Origin: DATAGF01 sp963819845 | GTDB taxonomy: Bacteria > Actinomycetota > Thermoleophilia > Miltoncostaeales > Miltoncostaeaceae | Direction of reading: 5' to 3' | DNA length: 64,000 bases | NCBI GenBank assembly: GCA_963819845.1 | Contig: CAWFXQ010000013.1 | Coordinates: 186,001-250,000, forward strand | Shown here: positions 51,736 to 60,200 of the stretch, one piece after another | How the letters are laid out: every line of letters begins with the position of its first letter | Numbering within the stretch: the first letter of the stretch is position 1 | The notes under the pieces: model-generated | Databases searched by the model: none | Seen by the model: the letters and a program-made list of their open reading frames with translations, nothing else | What the model was told of the DNA's origin: nothing | Position numbers and translations under genes: made by a program

Positions 51736-52659
51736 GTGATACCCCTGCTACCGATCGAGCCTGGGCCCTTCCGCATCGCGCTCGGGGTTCGGGCGCTCGG
51801 CGCCGCCCCCATCGCCGTCGTGGACGAGGCCCGCCACCGGGACCAGGTGCGCCTCCGCGAGCGACTCCTCGCCGAGGACCACGACTACCGCTACCGGGGC
51901 GGCCCGGGCACCGTCGCGGCGCAGTGGGAGGTCGTCGCCCTCCTGCTGCGCGACCTCGCCCGCAACAACCCGCGGCTCATGTCGCTCAGCGAGGACGGGG
52001 ATCGCTGGACATGGGAGACGCGGCCGCTCGAGGGCGGGACGGCCTTCCGCCTCGGCGATGCGGCGAGCCTGCCGCACGAGCCTCTCGACTGGGTGGGCCG
52101 GCAGGCCGTCGAGGACCTCGTGCTCCTGTCCGGTGACGCGGAGGCGGGCTTCCCCGTCGTCGCCGGCCAGGTCTGCTTCCCCAACGACTGGTCCCTGCCC
52201 GACAAGCTGGGCCGGCCGCTGCTGGGGGTGCACGCCCCGGTGCCCAGGTTCGCGCCCCAGGCCGGCGAGGCGACGGTCCGGCTGCTGGAGCGGCTCCGGC
52301 CGGGCCGGCCCGTGTGGCGCGCCAACTGGGCGATCCGGGCGACGGACGCCCTCGATCTCTCGCCGCGCGTCGGGCCCGTGCCGGTCGACCACGTGAACTC
52401 GGGCAACGCCGGGGAGGCCCTGGTGGTGCGCGTCGAGCGCCAGACGCTCTCTCGGCTGCCCGAGAGCGGCGCGATCCTCTTCACGATCCACACCCGCTCG
52501 CGGCCGCTCGACGTCGTGGCCGGCGATCCGGAGCGGGCCCGCCGCCTGCTCGGGGCGATCCGGTCGATGCCGCCCGACATGGCCCGCTACAAGGGCATCG
52601 CCCCGCTCCACGACGCCCTGGTCGGCTATCTGGAGCCCCGCGCCGCCGGCCACGGGTGA
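51736..52659 (+). CDS. DUF3445 heme-dependent oxidative N-demethylase-like protein
   Basis: 307 residues beginning at a GTG (IPLLPIEPGPFRIALGVRAL). Typical family stretches: DYRYRGGPGTVAAQWEV, LVLLSGDAEAGFPVVAGQVC, FPNDWSLPDKLGRPLLGVHA PVP, and HVNSGNAGEALVVRVERQTL SRLPESGAILFTIHT near the C-terminus. The family carries a PAS-like heme domain and in characterised cases removes methyl groups from amines together with reductase subunits. No such subunits lie beside it here, though a ferredoxin-reductase-like gene is 3 kb away. Confidence 0.85.
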   Translation: MIPLLPIEPGPFRIALGVRALGAAPIAVVDEARHRDQVRLRERLLAEDHDYRYRGGPGTVAAQWEVVALLLRDLARNNPRLMSLSEDGDRWTWETRPLEGGTAFRLGDAASLPHEPLDWVGRQAVEDLVLLSGDAEAGFPVVAGQVCFPNDWSLPDKLGRPLLGVHAPVPRFAPQAGEATVRLLERLRPGRPVWRANWAIRATDALDLSPRVGPVPVDHVNSGNAGEALVVRVERQTLSRLPESGAILFTIHTRSRPLDVVAGDPERARRLLGAIRSMPPDMARYKGIAPLHDALVGYLEPRAAGHG

Positions 52660-52712
52660 TGGCCCGGCAGGGAGACGCGACACGCGCGGCAACCTTCGGA
52701 CCTACCCTGCAA

Positions 52713-52796
52713 ATGGCCACAATCGACCCCGCGAAGGGGACGCCCGGGCCGGTCGAGGACAGCCCGTGGGCCGGGCGCGTCATCAGGGTGCGCTAG
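52713..52796 (+). CDS. 27-residue small ORF with leaderless-type promoter
   Basis: MATIDPAKGTPGPVEDSPWA GRVIRVR. TACCCT lies 4 nt before the ATG. No membrane segment. Supported only by the promoter-start arrangement and sensible composition; function unknown. The rest of 52660-52987 shows nothing else that I can call. Confidence 0.35.
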   Translation: MATIDPAKGTPGPVEDSPWAGRVIRVR

Positions 52797-52987
52797 CCCG
52801 TCGCGCTTACAGCGAGCGCCGGGCCGCGAGCCGTCCGCTCACAACGCGCGGGCGATCCTCCGGATCATCTGGTCGAGCCACCCGATCAGCACCATGACGA
52901 ACATCGGTGCTGATCCTCGACGGCGCCACGCGGCCGGGTCAAGCGGGCGGGCGGGGTGGACGGGCACGTCGGACCGGACCGCCAGCT

Positions 52988-53422
52988 TCACCGCCCCGCG
53001 CGGACCTCGGCGGTGAGCTTCTCCACCTGGCGCTGGAGCTCGCGCATCTCCGCCACAAGCGCGTTTTCCCCTTCCGCTGGCCGTCGCCGCCGGGCGGCTT
53101 CGAGAAACGCGCTGGTGATGGCGGCCGTCGAAACGGCGATGAAGGCAAGCCCGACGACCATGACGAACGCCGCGATGACGCGCCCGCCAGCCGACTCTGG
53201 CACCACGTCCCCGTATCCGACCGTGGTGGTGGTCTGGATCGCCCACCACAACCCCAACCAGATGTTCGGATAGGTGTCGGGGTCGGTCAGTCGGATGAGG
53301 ACCCCCGCGATGATGGTGACCGTAAGGGTGACCATCAGCGTGGCCCTCCACGCGCCGCGAAGCGGATTGCGCGTGATCCGCTCGAGCTGCGCGTCGAGCC
53401 TTCGCTCCAACTTGGATAGCAC
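52988..53422 (-). CDS. two-helix pore-loop K+ channel
   Basis: 144 residues: a first helix (TLMVTLTVTIIAGVLIRL), the pore with selectivity filter WAIQTTTTVGYGDVVPE (filter at about 72), a second helix (VIAAFVMVVGLAFIAVSTAA), then a charged coiled coil (VAEMRELQRQVEKLTAEVR). There is no voltage sensor or RCK domain. GTG start with GAGGGGAG upstream. Related in layout to the channel at 59718. Confidence 0.9.
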   Translation of the reverse strand: MLSKLERRLDAQLERITRNPLRGAWRATLMVTLTVTIIAGVLIRLTDPDTYPNIWLGLWWAIQTTTTVGYGDVVPESAGGRVIAAFVMVVGLAFIAVSTAAITSAFLEAARRRRPAEGENALVAEMRELQRQVEKLTAEVRAGR

Positions 53423-53919
53423 GAGCGTCTCCCCTCATCGCATGCGAGTCAGCGAGGCGAAGCGACTCAGCGCCTGCGCCGTCCTGCCAGGCCAGCTCAC
53501 CGCCGCCCAGTTCCGGGCTTCGCGATTGGCGGCGCGCTCAGGCGAGCCGGCCTCAACCGGCCTTGGAGGACATGATGCCCAGCAGCCCGGCCTGGAGGTG
53601 CCCATGGGGTGTGAGCTTATGCCGCATGAAGCGCGGGAGAGACTGTGAGGTCGCGGCGTTTCTTGGCGCGGGGTACGACCGGGCGACGGCTGTGGCCGGA
53701 GACTCCGACCGAGGCCGAACGGGTCCGGGCGGCCATGCCCACCGTTCGGGCTCAGGTGCTGTGGGGGCTGATGCCGACGCGGGCCTTGCGCCCCGAGGAG
53801 GCCCTGTCGCGGAGGGGCTGGCCCGCTGGCGCGAGCGGTGCCGCGCCGAGCCGACGACCTGGTGGACCCGGCGCTGGGCCGCGCGGACCGCGACCCGCAC
53901 CCGGACGCGGCCACCCCTG
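53423..53919. other. about 500 nt without a confident gene
   Basis: A + strand frame from the GTG at 53645 (RSRRFLARGTTGRRLWPETP TEAERV) looks coding for about 55 codons. A second frame then continues more plausibly (LARWRERCRAEPTTWWTRRW), so a frame-broken Arg-rich gene may lie here. I see no promoter or RNA signal. Confidence 0.35.
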
Positions 53920-54153
53920 CTAGGCGCCGCCGAAGACCAACGCGGCGAGTCGCTCCAGGGCTTCGAGTTTCGTTTCGCCGTGCGCGAACAGATCGGTCGA
54001 GGCGACCCCACGGGGTGCGGCCCCAGAGGGAACGGCCACGACGAGCCAGTCCGGGAAATGGTCGGCGGCGCGAGGCTCGTTGTCGAACCACAGGCCCAGA
54101 CCCTCAGCCTCCAGCCTGGCTTCGATCTCGGCGGTGCGGCGCTCATCGCCCAT
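53920..54153 (-). CDS. small hypothetical protein
   Basis: 77 residues: MGDERRTAEIEARLEAEGLG, LWFDNEPRAADHFPDWLVVA VPSGAAPRGVASTDLF and GETKLEALERLAALVFGGA. Mixed alpha/beta, cytoplasmic. TAGGCT on the complement (54160-54165) is 6 nt before the ATG, which supports it as a real leaderless gene. Not recognised. Confidence 0.6.
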   Translation of the reverse strand: MGDERRTAEIEARLEAEGLGLWFDNEPRAADHFPDWLVVAVPSGAAPRGVASTDLFAHGETKLEALERLAALVFGGA

Positions 54154-54350
54154 CGCGCGAGCCTATCCTCCGGCACACCCCTGGCGCACACCCCGAACCA
54201 GGGTTCCCGTGGCCCAGGGGGAAATTCTCCGGCCACAGCCGTGTCCGGCGCCTCCCGGCGCGGAGAAGAACCGTTGGCCTCGACGGCAAGCCGGAGCTAG
54301 CGGAGCCCGCGCGGCCGCCAACCCTCATCCGCCCGGGAGCCCGGACAGCT

Positions 54351-54755
54351 CTACTGGCCAGCCCACCAGTCGCGCTGGCCATCGACGTCCTCGCGCGGAG
54401 CCTCGCCGAGATTGGGCGCGCCGATGACGAGGATCTCGAGGCCCTCCGGCCCGGCCTCGTAGCCTCGCCACGTACCGGGCGGGACGCGCACCGCGTCCCA
54501 TTCCTTGAGCTCGACGATCTGGTCGTCGACCTTCATCCGCCCGCTCCCGCGCAGGACCACGTACACCTCCTCTTGCTTCTTGTGCGTGTGGCCGTACGGA
54601 AAGCGATAGCCGGGCGGGACGCGCTGGTAGCTCAGGCCGGATTTCTCGAGCTCGAGCGCCTCGGTCGCCGAGCGGAACTCCAGGTCCGGCGCGCCGTCGA
54701 ACTTAGAGCCGAGGTCCTCCAGATCCTCCTTGATGTTCCTGAGCGTGAACGGCAC
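54351..54755 (-). CDS. cupin-domain protein
   Basis: 134 residues. The beta-barrel motif 1 reads GYRFPYGHTHKKQEEVYVVL RGSG, with two His and a Glu as metal ligands, and motif 2 is PPGTWRGYEAGPEGLEILVI G. The GTG start has TAGGAT 6 nt upstream (54762-54767). Probably a small-molecule binding or isomerase-type cupin; substrate unknown. Base composition is a little less GC-rich than the left part of the window. Confidence 0.87.
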   Translation of the reverse strand: MPFTLRNIKEDLEDLGSKFDGAPDLEFRSATEALELEKSGLSYQRVPPGYRFPYGHTHKKQEEVYVVLRGSGRMKVDDQIVELKEWDAVRVPPGTWRGYEAGPEGLEILVIGAPNLGEAPREDVDGQRDWWAGQ

Positions 54756-55049
54756 GGCGCAATCCTATGGCACCGCGCAGGACGTGCCATCGCGCTACAC
54801 AACTGCGCCACCGGCCCACGCTCACACCCCCCAACTCGCGGCAATCTGGGCGCTGTGAGTCGCGTCCGAAGCTGACGCAGGGCCGCGGCGCCATCACCCC
54901 ACCGCCTATCCGCCGGGTGTCCGTGCGGCACGTCGGCCCGCGGCCGCAACGGTTCCGTACGCTCTGCCATCGCCGCGACCCACCCGCCCCAGCGCCGTCG
55001 GCTCCGGAGTGGCCCACGCACCTCCGGTGCGACCCATGCCCTGCTTGCC

Positions 55050-56270
55050 GTGCCGACGCTCGGCTTCGCGCTGGCGGCGGCGACGGTCACCACGTACCTC
55101 CCGGTGGTCGTCGCCGACTCGGCCGGCTCTGCCACCGCCATCGGGGCGCTGATCGCCGTCCAGGGGGTGCTCGCCCTCTTCCTGCCGGTCGTGGTCGGCG
55201 CGCGATCGGACCGCCTTCGCACGCGGATCGGCGGCCGGCTGCCGTTCGTGCTGGCCGGGGTGCCGGTCATGGCGCTGGCGCTCGTGCTCCTGGGGCTCCA
55301 GGACGAGCTGTGGCCGGCGCTCGCGATCGTTACCGTTCTGTTCGCGGCCTACTACGTCGCCTACGAGCCGTACCGCTCGATGTACCCGGATCTGGTGTCC
55401 GTGCGCGACGCCGGGCGGTCGCAGAGCGCCCAGGCGGTGGCACGGGGCATCGGGACCGCGCTCGCCCTCGTCGGCGGCGGGCTGCTCCTGGCCATCGACG
55501 AGACCGTGCCCTTCGTCGTGGCGGCGGGCGTCCTGCTGGCCACGACCGGGGCGTTCGTCTGGGCTCTCCTGCGGCGCGAGCTCCCCCTCCAGGAGGAGCC
55601 GATCGGCGCGATGCGGGCGCGAGCCGCCTTCCGGGAGGTGCGCCGGCTGCTCGTCGAGCTGCCCGGGCTGCGGGCCTTCTTCGCCGCCAACGCCCTGTGG
55701 GAGGGCGCGCTCGCCGCCATCAGCACCTTCGTCGTGCTCTGGGTCACCGACGGCCTCGGGCTCAGCCTCCCCGCGGCAGCGGGCGTGATCGGCGCCGGGG
55801 GGGCGTGCGTGCTGGTGGGCGCCGCGCTGGCGGGACGGCTCGCCGAGCGCTTCGGCACCCGGCGGGTGGTCCGGGCGACGGCGGTCACCTACGGCGCGCC
55901 GATGATCGTGCCCTTCCTGTTCGACGACACCGCGCTGCTGGTGCCGATGATCCCGCTCATCGCGGCGAGCGCCGGGATCATGATGGCGCTGCCCTACGCG
56001 ATGCTGATCCCCATGATGCCGAGAGCCGACCACGGTCTGCTGACCGGCATATACAGCATGAGCCGGGGGGTCGGGATCGTGCTCGGCCCGCTGCTCGCGG
56101 GCGCGGCGATCGAGGCCCAGCAGGCGCTCGGCACGCCGCTCGGGATCGTCGAGTACTCGGCCCTCTGGCTGGTCGCCGGCCTCTTGCTGCTCGCGAGCGT
56201 GCCACTGCTCGCGATGTGCCGTCCGGTGCCGACGCGAGGGCGACTGGTGGCGCGGGCGGCCAGGGAGTAG
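55050..56270 (+). CDS. MFS transporter (sugar-cation-symporter-like), start uncertain
   Basis: At least 406 residues with about 12 transmembrane helices: ALPTLGFALAAATVTTYLPV-like beginning, GARSDRLRTRIGGRLPFVLA (the cytoplasmic motif of GPH/SUT-type carriers) and YYVAYEPYRSMYPDLV. GTG 55050 starts inside the first helix. In-frame sequence upstream (AATHPPQRRRLRSGPRTSG) would make a normal N-terminus from the ATC at 54969, which stands 5 nt after a TACGCT box. An error in an ATG or a rare ATC start is possible. Substrate unknown. Confidence 0.83.
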   Translation: MPTLGFALAAATVTTYLPVVVADSAGSATAIGALIAVQGVLALFLPVVVGARSDRLRTRIGGRLPFVLAGVPVMALALVLLGLQDELWPALAIVTVLFAAYYVAYEPYRSMYPDLVSVRDAGRSQSAQAVARGIGTALALVGGGLLLAIDETVPFVVAAGVLLATTGAFVWALLRRELPLQEEPIGAMRARAAFREVRRLLVELPGLRAFFAANALWEGALAAISTFVVLWVTDGLGLSLPAAAGVIGAGGACVLVGAALAGRLAERFGTRRVVRATAVTYGAPMIVPFLFDDTALLVPMIPLIAASAGIMMALPYAMLIPMMPRADHGLLTGIYSMSRGVGIVLGPLLAGAAIEAQQALGTPLGIVEYSALWLVAGLLLLASVPLLAMCRPVPTRGRLVARAARE

Positions 56271-56510
56271 ACGCCGACCGTCACGAGATTGATGCCCCGC
56301 AGCAGACGGCGTCGCCGCGACGACCGGGACGACGCCGAGCACGATCGAGGGGATGGCCCACGGCGCGTTTTCGATGAGGCGGCCCTTGCGCCCAACGTCC
56401 CGGTCGAGGACGCGGTCGAATCGGCACGGGTACAGGTTGCCGCCCAAGAGGTGTACCCAGGGTGTACCCGCGATGCGGCGGAGGCGGATTCGGACCCCGC
56501 CGGAGATAGT

Positions 56511-56537
56511 AAAAACGCCCCTGATAGCGGGGGCTTT
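56511..56537 (-). terminator. intrinsic terminator behind the tRNA relic
   Basis: On the complement, gcccc and ggggc form a stem around cgctatca, followed by a G and five T. It directly follows the tRNA-like sequence, as expected for a tRNA transcription unit. Confidence 0.7.
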
Positions 56538-56540
56538 AGC

Positions 56541-56580
56541 TAGCGTGTGCGGCAGGTTCGAACCTGCGACCTCTGGCTCC
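56541..56580 (-). tRNA. tRNA 3'-end fragment (relic, attachment-site-like)
   Basis: The complement reads gccagaggtcgcaggttcga then acctgccgcacacgct. This resembles the 3' strand of an anticodon stem, a variable loop, a T arm (gcagg-ttcgaa-cctgc) and the 3' acceptor strand. The loop has six instead of seven bases, and the 5' half of a tRNA is absent upstream, so it is not a functional gene. Such fragments are typical of integrase attachment sites. Confidence 0.55.
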
Positions 56581-56938
56581 GGAGCGGCGCCGGGAGCGGT
56601 GACGAGGGGTGGTGAGGGGTTGAAACCACCCGCATTGGGCGGCTTTCCGCCTCGCGGCGACCGATGCCGTTCACCCCTGTTTCTGGTCGATGTTCCCACG
56701 TGGTTCCCAGGATCCGGAGCGCCGGGCACCGAGCTGAGCCCGTTGCCAGGGCCGACGTTCACGACGACATCCCCGTGACGGGCCATAGCCGAGCAGGGTG
56801 TCGGGATCGAGCCCCGGGCGTACCTTGGCCGGCGCACCAAGCGCCGCGTGTCAGCGGGCGAGGCGCAGCGGCAGGGCGAGGGGAGGACGGACGACGTGCT
56901 CGTCCAGGAAGCCGGCTTTCGGCATCACGATCGCAGCG

Positions 56939-57283
56939 TCACGGGTCGAACTGCTCGAGCGCGGCCTCGACGTCGTAGCCGAGCGCCAGCGCGAGCTTCG
57001 GGGCGGACGCGACGACCCGCGCTGACCCCGCCACCGGCGCCACCGCCTCGAGCGTGGCGACGATCTCGTCCCTCGTCGCCCCGACCACGAGGGCGAGCGT
57101 CACGGCATGCTGGAAGGAGGAGGGCGCCGCGTCGACGGCGATGGTCGCCGCGACGCGCACGAGTGCCGCCGACCGCTCGTCGAGGACCGACGCCGCGAAC
57201 GCGCTGCCGTCCGCCGTGATCAGGTCGACGAGCGCCTCGTCGTGCACCGCCAGCCGGCGAAGGTGCTCCTTGTAGTCGTCCAT
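56939..57283 (-). CDS. carboxymuconolactone-decarboxylase/AhpD-fold protein without CxxC
   Basis: 114 residues. SAALVRVAATIAVDAAPSSF QHAVTLALVVGATRDEIVAT LEAVAPVAGSARV is the CMD core helix-turn-helix. The redox Cys-x2-Cys of AhpD-like members is replaced by SSFQH, so peroxidase activity is unlikely. RBS GAGGAGGGA precedes the ATG. Same strand as the LuxR regulator upstream on its right. Confidence 0.82.
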   Translation of the reverse strand: MDDYKEHLRRLAVHDEALVDLITADGSAFAASVLDERSAALVRVAATIAVDAAPSSFQHAVTLALVVGATRDEIVATLEAVAPVAGSARVVASAPKLALALGYDVEAALEQFDP

Positions 57284-57326
57284 GGCGCCGATCCCTCCTC
57301 AGCTCGCCCATGGTCCCGACCCCATT

Positions 57327-59621
57327 TCACCTCGTGCGGCCCTCCCCCGCGTCATCCTTCCCGGGTGAATTGTCCCGCGGCGGGTAGATGGAGCCCTCCA
57401 GGAGCCCGATCTCGACGGCGCGCTCGATCGCCTGTCCGCGCGAGGAGGCTCCCAGCTTGCGGTAGATCGCGAGCGCCTCGCTCTTGACCGTGTTCTGCGA
57501 GATGTACAGTCGCGCGCCGATCTCCGGAAACGTGAGATGGGTGGCGAGATAGGGGAGCAGCCGGAGCTCCGCGCCGGTCAGGCTCATCGCCCAGGTGCCG
57601 GCCGAGCCCGAGGTCGCCCCCAGGCGCTCGCGCAGCTCCTGCGCCTCCTCGACGAGCGAGCCCAGGTCGGGGCGGCGCTCGAGCACCGCCTCGGTCTCGG
57701 AGAACACCGTGCGGGCGGCGGCGACCTCCCCCAGCCGGAGATGGGCGCGGGTGAGCTCGAGCCCGACCTGCACGGTGAACCAGGGGAAGGAGTGGTCGAG
57801 TAGAGGCCGCAGGGGGTGGACGCGCGTCAGCGCCGCGCGGGCATCCGCCTGCAACCCCTTGTGGAGCGCCACGCGCGCCTCCGCGACATGCGCCATGGCG
57901 CTCGTCGCGTAGTCGCCGAGGCCCGTCGCCTCGACGTGCGCCTGTGCCGCCCGCGCCTGTCGTCCGGCCTCGTCCCAGGAGCCGTGCCGCGCCGCGAGGA
58001 GCGCGAGCTCTGCCTGCGCGACGAAGACGTCGTCCGCGGCGCCGCTGGCCAGCCCCGTTTCGACGGCTGCCTCGAGGTCTGCTCGCGCGCGATCGTTGGC
58101 GCCGAGCAGCGCTTGGGCGACGCCCCGGATGAGCAGCGCGTTGGCTCGCCAGTCGCTTGCCGGGGGGAACTGCTCGAGCGCCCGTTCAGCCTCCGCGAGT
58201 GCCCGGTCCACGCCGTCTGCCATCATGTAGGCGCGCAGATTGGCAACCCAGGGCTCGATCGTGACGCTACCGTCCGAGAGCGGGATGGCCGAGGTCGCCC
58301 CATCGGCGAGCGCGAGCCACCGTTCGGCCTCCGCCGGACGCCCGGTCAGGGCGCGGAACCAGGCGCCGAAGACCGCGAGCGCGGGGAACCGCACCAGGTC
58401 GGCCTCGTCGAACCAGGCGAGCCACCCCTCGAGGGTCTCCAAGCGCCCGCCGTAGTAGAGGGGTTGGCAGAGCCGGTCGACGAGCGCGGCGACGGCGGCC
58501 GTCTCGCCCGCCTCCTGCCCGTAGAGGACCGCCGCCTCCGGCAAGCCGTTGGCCGCGCACCAGGCCATCGCACGGCCGTTGAGCAGGGCCACCATCTCGG
58601 GCTCGCGCCGGGCGAGCTCGCTGCGCAGGAGCTCGCCGAACAGGTGGTGGTAGCGATACCACTCGCCTCGCCGGTCGAGCGGCACGACGAAGCCGTTCGA
58701 GCGCTCGAGCGACTCGAGCGTGGCCGCGGACCGCGTGGTCTCGAGCAGCGCGTCGCAGAGGGGGCCGCACATCCTCTCGAGCACCGAGGTGTGCATGAGG
58801 AACCGGGCCTCGGCCTCCGGCAGCCGGGACAGGAGCTCGAAGCGGAAGTACTCCGCCACCAACCGGTCGTCGCCGGTGAACGCCTCGGCACGCGCCGCCT
58901 CGGGCGCCCCGGCCTGCAGCGAGAGCGCGGCGAGGTAGAGGCCGGCCGGCCAGCCCTCGGTCCGCGCGGTGAGGTCGGCGACGTCGGTTGGGTCGAGCTC
59001 GATGCCCGCGCCCCTCAGCAGCGCGTCCGCCTCCTGTTCGTCGAGGCGGAGGTCGGGCGCGCCGATGTCGTGCAACCGCCCCTGCGTCCGCGCGCGGGCG
59101 AGGGGCAGGGCCGGCTCCTCCCTGCTCGCGATGGCGATCAGCGAGCCTGCCGGAACGTAGTCGAGCAGAGCGGCGAGCACGTCGAGGCAGGATGGGTTCG
59201 TGAGGACGTGCAGGTCGTCGAGCACCAGCACCAGCGGCCGGTCGCGGGCGGTCAGCGCGCTCCCGAGACGCGGGACGCGCGTGGACCAATTCGAGCCGCC
59301 CGGGCCGGACAACGCGTCGAAGACCTCGGGCGCGATCGGCTCGACCCGGTGGAGCGCGGCCGCGATGTAGCGCATGAACAGGACGGCGTCGTTGTCCCGC
59401 CCGTCGAGGGCGACCCACGCGAAGGGACGCGGATCCGCCTCGGCCCACCGCGCGAGCAGGGTCGTCTTGCCGTACCCGGCGGGCGCGATGACGGCCGCGA
59501 ACGGCAGGGGCGACGCGCACAAGGGAGCGATCACGTCTGTCTTCGCGACGGTGACCGGTCGGATCGGCGGCGGCGCGAGCTTCGCCTCGATGAGGTCCAG
59601 AGAGGAGTCCGCGACCGCCAC
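57327..59621 (-). CDS. MalT-type LuxR-family ATP-dependent regulator
   Basis: 764 residues. Walker A AAVIAPAGYGKTTLLARWAE (about 42), Walker B LVLVLDDLHVLT (about 130), MalT-like HHLFGELLRSELARREP (about 320), TPR-like repeats (about 380-670) and a C-terminal LuxR helix-turn-helix with LTGAELRLLPYLATHLTFPE IGARLYISQNTVKSEALAIY RKLGASSR. The GTG at 59621 is chosen because TAGATT on the complement (59630-59635) lies 8 nt upstream. Likely activates its neighbours in response to an inducer; target unknown. Confidence 0.9.
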   Translation of the reverse strand: MAVADSSLDLIEAKLAPPPIRPVTVAKTDVIAPLCASPLPFAAVIAPAGYGKTTLLARWAEADPRPFAWVALDGRDNDAVLFMRYIAAALHRVEPIAPEVFDALSGPGGSNWSTRVPRLGSALTARDRPLVLVLDDLHVLTNPSCLDVLAALLDYVPAGSLIAIASREEPALPLARARTQGRLHDIGAPDLRLDEQEADALLRGAGIELDPTDVADLTARTEGWPAGLYLAALSLQAGAPEAARAEAFTGDDRLVAEYFRFELLSRLPEAEARFLMHTSVLERMCGPLCDALLETTRSAATLESLERSNGFVVPLDRRGEWYRYHHLFGELLRSELARREPEMVALLNGRAMAWCAANGLPEAAVLYGQEAGETAAVAALVDRLCQPLYYGGRLETLEGWLAWFDEADLVRFPALAVFGAWFRALTGRPAEAERWLALADGATSAIPLSDGSVTIEPWVANLRAYMMADGVDRALAEAERALEQFPPASDWRANALLIRGVAQALLGANDRARADLEAAVETGLASGAADDVFVAQAELALLAARHGSWDEAGRQARAAQAHVEATGLGDYATSAMAHVAEARVALHKGLQADARAALTRVHPLRPLLDHSFPWFTVQVGLELTRAHLRLGEVAAARTVFSETEAVLERRPDLGSLVEEAQELRERLGATSGSAGTWAMSLTGAELRLLPYLATHLTFPEIGARLYISQNTVKSEALAIYRKLGASSRGQAIERAVEIGLLEGSIYPPRDNSPGKDDAGEGRTR

Positions 59622-59717
59622 CGCCGGTGAATCTAGTGGTCGGCGCCTCACCGGGCAACGAGCCGCATCGCCCGGGCTCCCCCGACACACGACCGCGGCC
59701 CACGCGGCCGCCGGCGA

Positions 59718-60200
59718 TCAGCGCGTGCGTTCCTCCAAGCGGGCCAGGCGCTCCTCGATCGAGCTCAGGTGGCGAATCAGCTCGGACTGGCGTTCCCGAT
59801 CCTCTCGCTGCTCGTCGCTGCTCGCCTCGCGCTGGCTCTGGTCGATCAGCGTGGCGGTCACGACGCCGGTCAGGATGGGGAAGAACGCCATCGTGAAGAC
59901 GATCAGGCCCGCCGCGACGAAGCGGCCGGCGCCGTTCGTCGGCACGACGTCCCCGTAGCCGACCGTTCCCACCGTCACGACGGACCACCAGAGCGCGTCC
60001 CAGAAGTTGTCGAACGCGTCCCGGTCGAGCAGGAAGGCGAGCAGCGCCCCGAGCATCGCGACGGCGACGGCCGCGACGGCGATCCACCCGAGGGCGGCGC
60101 GGGGCGTCACGCCGCCCAGCAGGAGCCCGCGCCGCCGTTCCTGCCGCTTCGCCCCCCTCGTGGGGGGAGAGGGCTGATCGGCCATGAGGGGTTCGGGCAT
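59718..60200 (-). CDS. two-helix pore-loop K+ channel
   Basis: 160 residues (an internal ATG at 60185 is possible). A basic N-terminus is followed by a helix (LGWIAVAAVAVAMLGALLAF), the pore with WWSVVTVGTVGYGDVVPTNG (filter at about 85), a second helix (AAGLIVFTMAFFPILTGVVT) and a coiled coil rich in Gln/Glu/Arg ending LSSIEERLARLEER. No ligand-binding domain. Second such channel within 7 kb. Confidence 0.9.
   Translation of the reverse strand: MPEPLMADQPSPPTRGAKRQERRRGLLLGGVTPRAALGWIAVAAVAVAMLGALLAFLLDRDAFDNFWDALWWSVVTVGTVGYGDVVPTNGAGRFVAAGLIVFTMAFFPILTGVVTATLIDQSQREASSDEQREDRERQSELIRHLSSIEERLARLEERTR

Larger units (their letters stand above)
56271..56938. other. gene-poor stretch, probable old integration site
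   Basis: No confident gene in 668 nt. It holds three TGTACCC sites, one inverted (56428, 56452, 56463), a terminator (56511-56537), a tRNA 3'-end relic (56541-56580) and a pair of GTTCCCA sites 11 bp apart (56692, 56703) around a CCACGTGG palindrome. Confidence 0.5.

Noticed and set aside
52839..52904. 21-codon - strand frame MFVMVLIGWLDQMIRRIARA
   Set aside because: Hydrophobic, but no ribosome site or promoter box was evident; likely chance or a remnant.
53645..53923. Arg-rich + strand frame
   Set aside because: Only partly protein-like, and a second frame fits better downstream. Could be a frame-broken gene, but evidence is too thin to call.
56776..56835. Second tRNA-like segment (gtgtcgggatcgagccccg)
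   Set aside because: The T-loop does not match TTCRANY, and no acceptor or anticodon stem can be drawn.
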